NCBI GenBank assembly: GCA_041746415.1
Contig: JBGTHB010000203.1
Coordinates: 1 to 8,390, forward strand
DNA length: 8,390 bases
DNA from: JBGTHB01 sp041746415
GTDB lineage: Bacteria; Pseudomonadota; Gammaproteobacteria; Coxiellales; Coxiellaceae
Reading direction: 5' to 3'
The position numbers were made by a program, and so were the translations under genes. Every line of letters starts with the position of its first letter. Positions within the stretch are counted from its first letter, which is position 1. Below, one piece after another: positions 4,429 to 8,390 of this stretch. The notes under the pieces are model-generated. The model searched no databases, was not told the origin of the DNA, and was given only the letters and a program-made list of their open reading frames with translations.

Positions 4429-7237
4429 TTCGGCATATAAAGAATTTCAGAAAAGTGCTTATTTAGGCGGAGATAATAGCGATTATATTGATTCGTTATA
4501 CGATCAATATCTTCATAATTCTGAATCTGTAGATGAAAAATGGCGCCAGTATTTTGCCAGTCTTGCGCCCATGGGTGATGAAGTTTCACACGCACAAATT
4601 CGTGAACAATTTAAAGAGCTGGCTAAACACCCTTTAAGTGCCGCGACGTATTCGTCAGCGCCTTCATCCAAACAAGTAGCAGTGGATCAATTAATTCAAG
4701 CTTATCGTCGCTATGGTCATTTTAATGCGAATACCAATCCGTTGTATCCTCCAGAAAGCAAGGAAATACGTTTAACGTTAGCGCATTATGGATTAAGTGA
4801 AGCAGACTTTAATGAAACGTTTGACACCAAAGGTATTTTAGATAAAAACACCGCCACGCTTAAAGAAATTTTTGCACGCTTGCAGCAGTTGTATTGTGGC
4901 ACGTTGGGTGTGGAATTTTCGATGATAGCAGATGAAAAAGAGCGCTTATGGTTACGTCATTATGTTGAGCATCAACTGCCTAACATGGTTTTTCCTAAGG
5001 AAACGCAGCTTAATATTCTGCATCAGTTGATCGCATCTGAAACTTTGGAAAAATATCTTGATGTTCGATATGTAGGGCAAAAACGCTATTCCATTGAAGG
5101 TGCCGACAGTTTAATTCCATTGCTGGATGAGTTAACCAAACGCGCAGCGCAAAAGAATGTAAAAGAAATGGTAATTGGTATGGCACATCGAGGACGTTTG
5201 AATGTGCTGGTGAATATCATGGGTTATGCACCAAAAGTTTTGTTTGATGAGTTTGAGGGCAAGCATGAATATGGCTTAACTTCTGGTGACGTGAAATATC
5301 ACAAGGGCTATTCACGTGATGTCAAAACACCCGCAGGACCAATGCATTTATCACTCATGTTCAATCCATCGCATTTGGAATTTATTAATCCGGTGGCAAT
5401 GGGTTCAGTGCGTGCGCGTCAACACACACAAGCACAAGGCAATAAAGATTATGCTGTCGCCATTTTAATTCATGGTGATGCGGCGTTTGCTGGCCAAGGG
5501 GTGGTGATGGAAACATTGAGCATGTCAAAAACACGCGCTCACGATGTCGGGGGCACATTACACATTATTATTAATAACCAAATTGGGTTCACAACCAGCA
5601 ATCCTCACGATGCGCGCTCGTCACATTACGCTTCTGATTTAGCGAAAATGCTTGATGTGCCTGTATTTCACGTCAATGCAGATGATTCTGAAATGGTAGT
5701 TAAAGTAGCGCAGATGGCATTAGATTATCGTATGCAGTTTCATAAAGACGTGTTTATTGATTTGGTTTGCTATCGTCGGCACGGACATCAAGAGGTGGAT
5801 GAACCTATGGCGACGCAACCTTTAATGTATAAAATTATCAAAGCGCATCCGACCACGCGCGGCATTTATTCCGAACAGTTAATTAAAGAAAAAGTGTGCG
5901 CGGAGGCGGATATTGGCACTGAGATTGATGCTTACCGTGATTGTTTGGATCAGGGACGCCAAGTAGTAGAAACATTACCAGAAGGTTTGTCGCATCATTA
6001 CACCACCAACTGGAAGCCGTATTTAAACGTTGAAGCACAACAACAAGTTAATACAGCCGTACCATTAAAAAAATTAAAAGAATTAGGCGATAAGCTTGAT
6101 CACATACCGGCGAATTTTGAACTGCAGCGTCAGGTAGCCGCTATTGTTAAAGCACGTCAACGTATGACACAAGGTGAGCAACCATTGGATTGGGGTTATG
6201 GCGAAATCATGGCCTACGCAACTTTATTAGATCAAGGTGTACCGGTGCGATTAGTGGGCGAAGACGCGCGTCGTGGTACGTTTTTTCATCGCCAATCGAC
6301 GTTATTTGATCAAAACACCAGTGACACTTATGTGCCGCTTGACCATTTAGGTGAGCACCAAGCGCAACTGCAAATTTATGATAGTTTGCTGTCGGAGTTA
6401 GGCGCGATGGGATTTGAGTATGGCTATTCCACTTACGATCCAAAATCATTGGTTATTTGGGAGGCGCAATTTGGTGACTTTGCTAACACGGCGCAAGTAA
6501 TTGTGGATCAATTTATTTCGTCTGGCTGGCAAAAATGGGCGCGTTTATCTGGCTTAACTTTATTATTGCCTCACGGCTACGAAGGGATGGGGCCTGAGCA
6601 TTCTTCTGCAAGATTAGAGCGCTACTTGCAATTGTGTGCGCAGAATAATATGCAAGTATGTGTACCAACGAATCCGTCACAAATTTTTCATTTGCTGCGT
6701 CGCCAGGTGTTGCGCCAAGTGCGTAATCCACTGATCGTTATGACGCCTAAAAGTCTGCTACGCAATAAATTAGCGGTGTCTTCGCTTGAAGATTTAGCGA
6801 CAGGTCATTTTGAATTAGTGATTCCTGAAGTGGATAAATTAAATAAAGAAAAAGTGACACGCGTGGTATTGTGTAGTGGTAAAGTTTATTATGATTTATT
6901 GGTTAAACGACGCGAAAAAGAGTTGAATCATATTGCTATTTTGCGCATCGAACAACTTTATCCGTTTCCGCATGCGCTGCTCACGCAATTTTTAGCTGAA
7001 TATAAAAATGCAACGGAAGTGGTGTGGTGTCAAGAAGAGCCCATGAATCAAGGCGCCTGGTTTAATACCCGTCATCGCCTTGTTAAAGCGGTAGGTAAAA
7101 CACAAGTGTTAATGTTTGCTGGGCGTGCGTCTTCTGCTGCACCGGCAGTGGGCTATCCAAAGTTGCATCATCAACAACAAGAAGAATTAACGGATGAAGC
7201 GTTAGGTTTAAAAGATGCTTCAGAAGAAACAGATTAA
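4421..7237 (+). CDS. sucA: 2-oxoglutarate dehydrogenase E1 component
   Basis: SucA is the thiamine diphosphate-dependent E1 that decarboxylates 2-oxoglutarate and succinylates the lipoyl group of SucB. It has 938 aa, against 933 in E. coli. The N-terminal segment (about 10-48, SAYLGGDNSDYIDSLYDQY then WRQYF) is the E2-binding extension typical of this E1 family. The catalytic part shows GMAHRGRLNVLVN with His256, FNPSHLE (314-320), and the cofactor motif starting at GDAAFAGQG (D353) and ending at INNQIGF (N386). A second, transketolase-type pyrimidine domain begins near 590 (WGYGEIMAYATLL) with GEDARRGTFFHRQ at 613-625. The C-terminal domain contains QEEPMNQGAW and ends SAAPAVGYPKLHHQQQEEL. 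The start overlaps sdhB by 8 nt and has only a weak Shine-Dalgarno (GAGAT, about 12 nt away), so it probably relies on coupling to sdhB translation. Confidence 0.98.
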   Translation: MSDSAYKEFQKSAYLGGDNSDYIDSLYDQYLHNSESVDEKWRQYFASLAPMGDEVSHAQIREQFKELAKHPLSAATYSSAPSSKQVAVDQLIQAYRRYGHFNANTNPLYPPESKEIRLTLAHYGLSEADFNETFDTKGILDKNTATLKEIFARLQQLYCGTLGVEFSMIADEKERLWLRHYVEHQLPNMVFPKETQLNILHQLIASETLEKYLDVRYVGQKRYSIEGADSLIPLLDELTKRAAQKNVKEMVIGMAHRGRLNVLVNIMGYAPKVLFDEFEGKHEYGLTSGDVKYHKGYSRDVKTPAGPMHLSLMFNPSHLEFINPVAMGSVRARQHTQAQGNKDYAVAILIHGDAAFAGQGVVMETLSMSKTRAHDVGGTLHIIINNQIGFTTSNPHDARSSHYASDLAKMLDVPVFHVNADDSEMVVKVAQMALDYRMQFHKDVFIDLVCYRRHGHQEVDEPMATQPLMYKIIKAHPTTRGIYSEQLIKEKVCAEADIGTEIDAYRDCLDQGRQVVETLPEGLSHHYTTNWKPYLNVEAQQQVNTAVPLKKLKELGDKLDHIPANFELQRQVAAIVKARQRMTQGEQPLDWGYGEIMAYATLLDQGVPVRLVGEDARRGTFFHRQSTLFDQNTSDTYVPLDHLGEHQAQLQIYDSLLSELGAMGFEYGYSTYDPKSLVIWEAQFGDFANTAQVIVDQFISSGWQKWARLSGLTLLLPHGYEGMGPEHSSARLERYLQLCAQNNMQVCVPTNPSQIFHLLRRQVLRQVRNPLIVMTPKSLLRNKLAVSSLEDLATGHFELVIPEVDKLNKEKVTRVVLCSGKVYYDLLVKRREKELNHIAILRIEQLYPFPHALLTQFLAEYKNATEVVWCQEEPMNQGAWFNTRHRLVKAVGKTQVLMFAGRASSAAPAVGYPKLHHQQQEELTDEALGLKDASEETD

Positions 7238-7249
7238 TATTTGGAAGAC

Positions 7250-7254
7250 GAGAG
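7250..7254 (+). promoter_or_regulatory. Ribosome binding site of sucB
   Basis: GAGAG lies 6 nt before the ATG at 7261 within the 23-nt sucA-sucB gap. The short gap leaves no room for a separate promoter or terminator, which supports co-transcription with sucA. Confidence 0.6.
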
Positions 7255-7260
7255 AAAAAT

Positions 7261-8390
7261 ATGACAATTGAAATTAAAGTACCTGCATTGCCAGAGTCAG
7301 TTGAAGACGCAACTGTGGCGAAGTGGTATAAAAAAGTAGGCGATCGCATCGAGCGCGACGAAAACTTAGTGGATTTAGAAACGGATAAAGTCATGCTGGA
7401 AGTGCCAGCGCCGAAAGCCGGTATCATTGAGCGAATTGAAAGCGAAGAAGGTGCTGTGGTTAAAGCAGGACAGATATTAGCCGTGATTAAAGAAGGTGAG
7501 GCTCGTGCAGCGACGGCGTCAAATGAAAAACCAGCTGCTGAAAAAACCCCGCCAGCCACAAACAAAAAACCCGTTGCTCCAGCAGCGCCTACAACAGAAT
7601 TAAGTCCCTCGGCACGCCGTTTTGCTACTGAAAATGATGTTGATGCAAAACAAGTGGAAGGTACGGGTCGTGGTGGTCGAGTAACGAAATCCGATTTAGC
7701 CCTGCATTTGTCCGGTGGGGGAAATCGCAGTGAGAAACGCGCACCGATGTCACGCTTGCGTCAGAAAGTGGCGCAGCGCTTATTGCAAGTGCAACACGAC
7801 GCTGCGATCTTAACCAGCTTCAATGAAATTAATATGAAGCCAGTGATGGATTTACGTCAACACTATAAAGACAAGTTTGAAAAAGTACATGGCACACGCT
7901 TGGGTTTTATGTCGTTTTTTACCAAAGCAGCCGTGGAAGCGTTAAAACGTTTCCCTGTCATTAATGCGTCAATTGATGGCGATGATGTGATTTATCACAA
8001 TTATTTTGATATCGGTATTGCAGTTGGTACAGAGCGTGGTTTGGTCGTGCCAGTGTTACGCAATGTGGAAAACATGTCGTTAGCAGATATCGAAAAAGCC
8101 ATTCGTGATTACGCCCAAAAAGCGCAGAGCGGTAAAATTGCGCTGGAAGATTTGCAAGGCGGAACATTTACGATTACCAATGGCGGGACTTACGGTTCGA
8201 TGCTATCCACACCTATTATTAATCCGCCACAGTCTGCTATTTTAGGGATGCATAATATAGTTGAACGTCCCATAGTTGAAGAAGGTCAAATTGTGATCCG
8301 ACCCATTATGTATGTGGCTCTGTCTTATGATCATCGTTTAATTGATGGTCGCGATGCAGTATTGTTCTTAGTTACGATCAAAGAATTATT
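7261..8390 (+). CDS. sucB: Dihydrolipoamide succinyltransferase (E2 of 2-oxoglutarate dehydrogenase), 3' end cut by window
   Basis: SucB is the core of the 2-oxoglutarate dehydrogenase complex; it moves the succinyl group from its lipoyl arm to CoA. The window holds 376 complete codons of a family of about 400, so only a short C-terminal piece is missing. Domains in order: a lipoyl domain (1-77) with the lipoylated Lys43 in DLETDKVMLEV; an Ala/Pro/Lys-rich flexible linker (about 79-112); the peripheral subunit-binding domain (about 113-148, SPSARRFATENDVD then GTGRGGRVTKSDL); a short Gly-rich linker; and the catalytic acyltransferase domain from about 160. Its active site SYDHRLIDG carries His358 and Asp362. 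There is one lipoyl domain, as in E. coli SucB. The N-terminal KVPALPESVEDATVAKW is typical of SucB rather than the pyruvate E2 (AceF). Confidence 0.98.
   Translation, partial: MTIEIKVPALPESVEDATVAKWYKKVGDRIERDENLVDLETDKVMLEVPAPKAGIIERIESEEGAVVKAGQILAVIKEGEARAATASNEKPAAEKTPPATNKKPVAPAAPTTELSPSARRFATENDVDAKQVEGTGRGGRVTKSDLALHLSGGGNRSEKRAPMSRLRQKVAQRLLQVQHDAAILTSFNEINMKPVMDLRQHYKDKFEKVHGTRLGFMSFFTKAAVEALKRFPVINASIDGDDVIYHNYFDIGIAVGTERGLVVPVLRNVENMSLADIEKAIRDYAQKAQSGKIALEDLQGGTFTITNGGTYGSMLSTPIINPPQSAILGMHNIVERPIVEEGQIVIRPIMYVALSYDHRLIDGRDAVLFLVTIKEL

Noticed and set aside
7083..7565. 160-codon reverse-strand open frame across the sucA-sucB junction
   Set aside because: It lies opposite two well-identified genes; its Ala/Ser-rich text mirrors the sucB linker and lipoyl-domain codons, and no ribosome site was seen.
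7580..7730. Possible second lipoyl domain or a pyruvate-type E2 (AceF)
   Set aside because: Only one lipoyl Lys motif is present, followed by the subunit-binding domain; the N-terminus and the position after sucA both point to SucB.

Overview
The window most likely comes from a gammaproteobacterium with a moderately A+T-leaning genome. The evidence is the gene order sdhC-sdhD-sdhA-sdhB-sucA-sucB on one strand and the close residue-by-residue match of the Sdh and Suc proteins to the E. coli types. A member of the Legionellales (Coxiella/Legionella relatives) would fit the base composition and gene order, but this is inference and the sequence alone does not settle it.

Layout, all on the + strand. 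Positions 1-150 hold the last 49 codons of pgpA (phosphatidylglycerophosphatase A). Positions 191-622 encode a small exported protein I do not recognise. Positions 623-1235 form a 613-bp stretch without an intact gene. It contains a 25-bp palindrome made of two perfect, convergent DnaA boxes, a promoter-like pair, a long imperfect hairpin, a third DnaA-box match, a candidate decayed reading frame, and a promoter with a perfect TATAAT just ahead of the operon. Positions 1245-8390 hold sdhCDAB (complete), sucA (complete) and sucB (cut by the window end, about a dozen or so residues short).

The six-gene block encodes two consecutive parts of the TCA cycle. SucA (E1) and SucB (E2) convert 2-oxoglutarate to succinyl-CoA, with an E3 (Lpd) that is not in the window. 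SdhCDAB is succinate:quinone oxidoreductase (complex II), which oxidises succinate to fumarate and delivers electrons to quinone. Gene junctions are tight: sdhC/sdhD overlap, sdhD/sdhA and sdhA/sdhB are 1 and 4 nt apart, sdhB/sucA overlap by 8 nt, and sucA/sucB are 23 nt apart. One polycistronic transcript is therefore likely. No sucC or sucD is visible before the window ends.

The operon is standard metabolism, and I see no sign of a new system in it. The parts worth a second look are the non-coding stretch (DnaA-box palindrome, hairpin, gene relic), the unrecognised secreted protein, and an Arg in SdhB at the position of the E. coli quinone-site residue His207.
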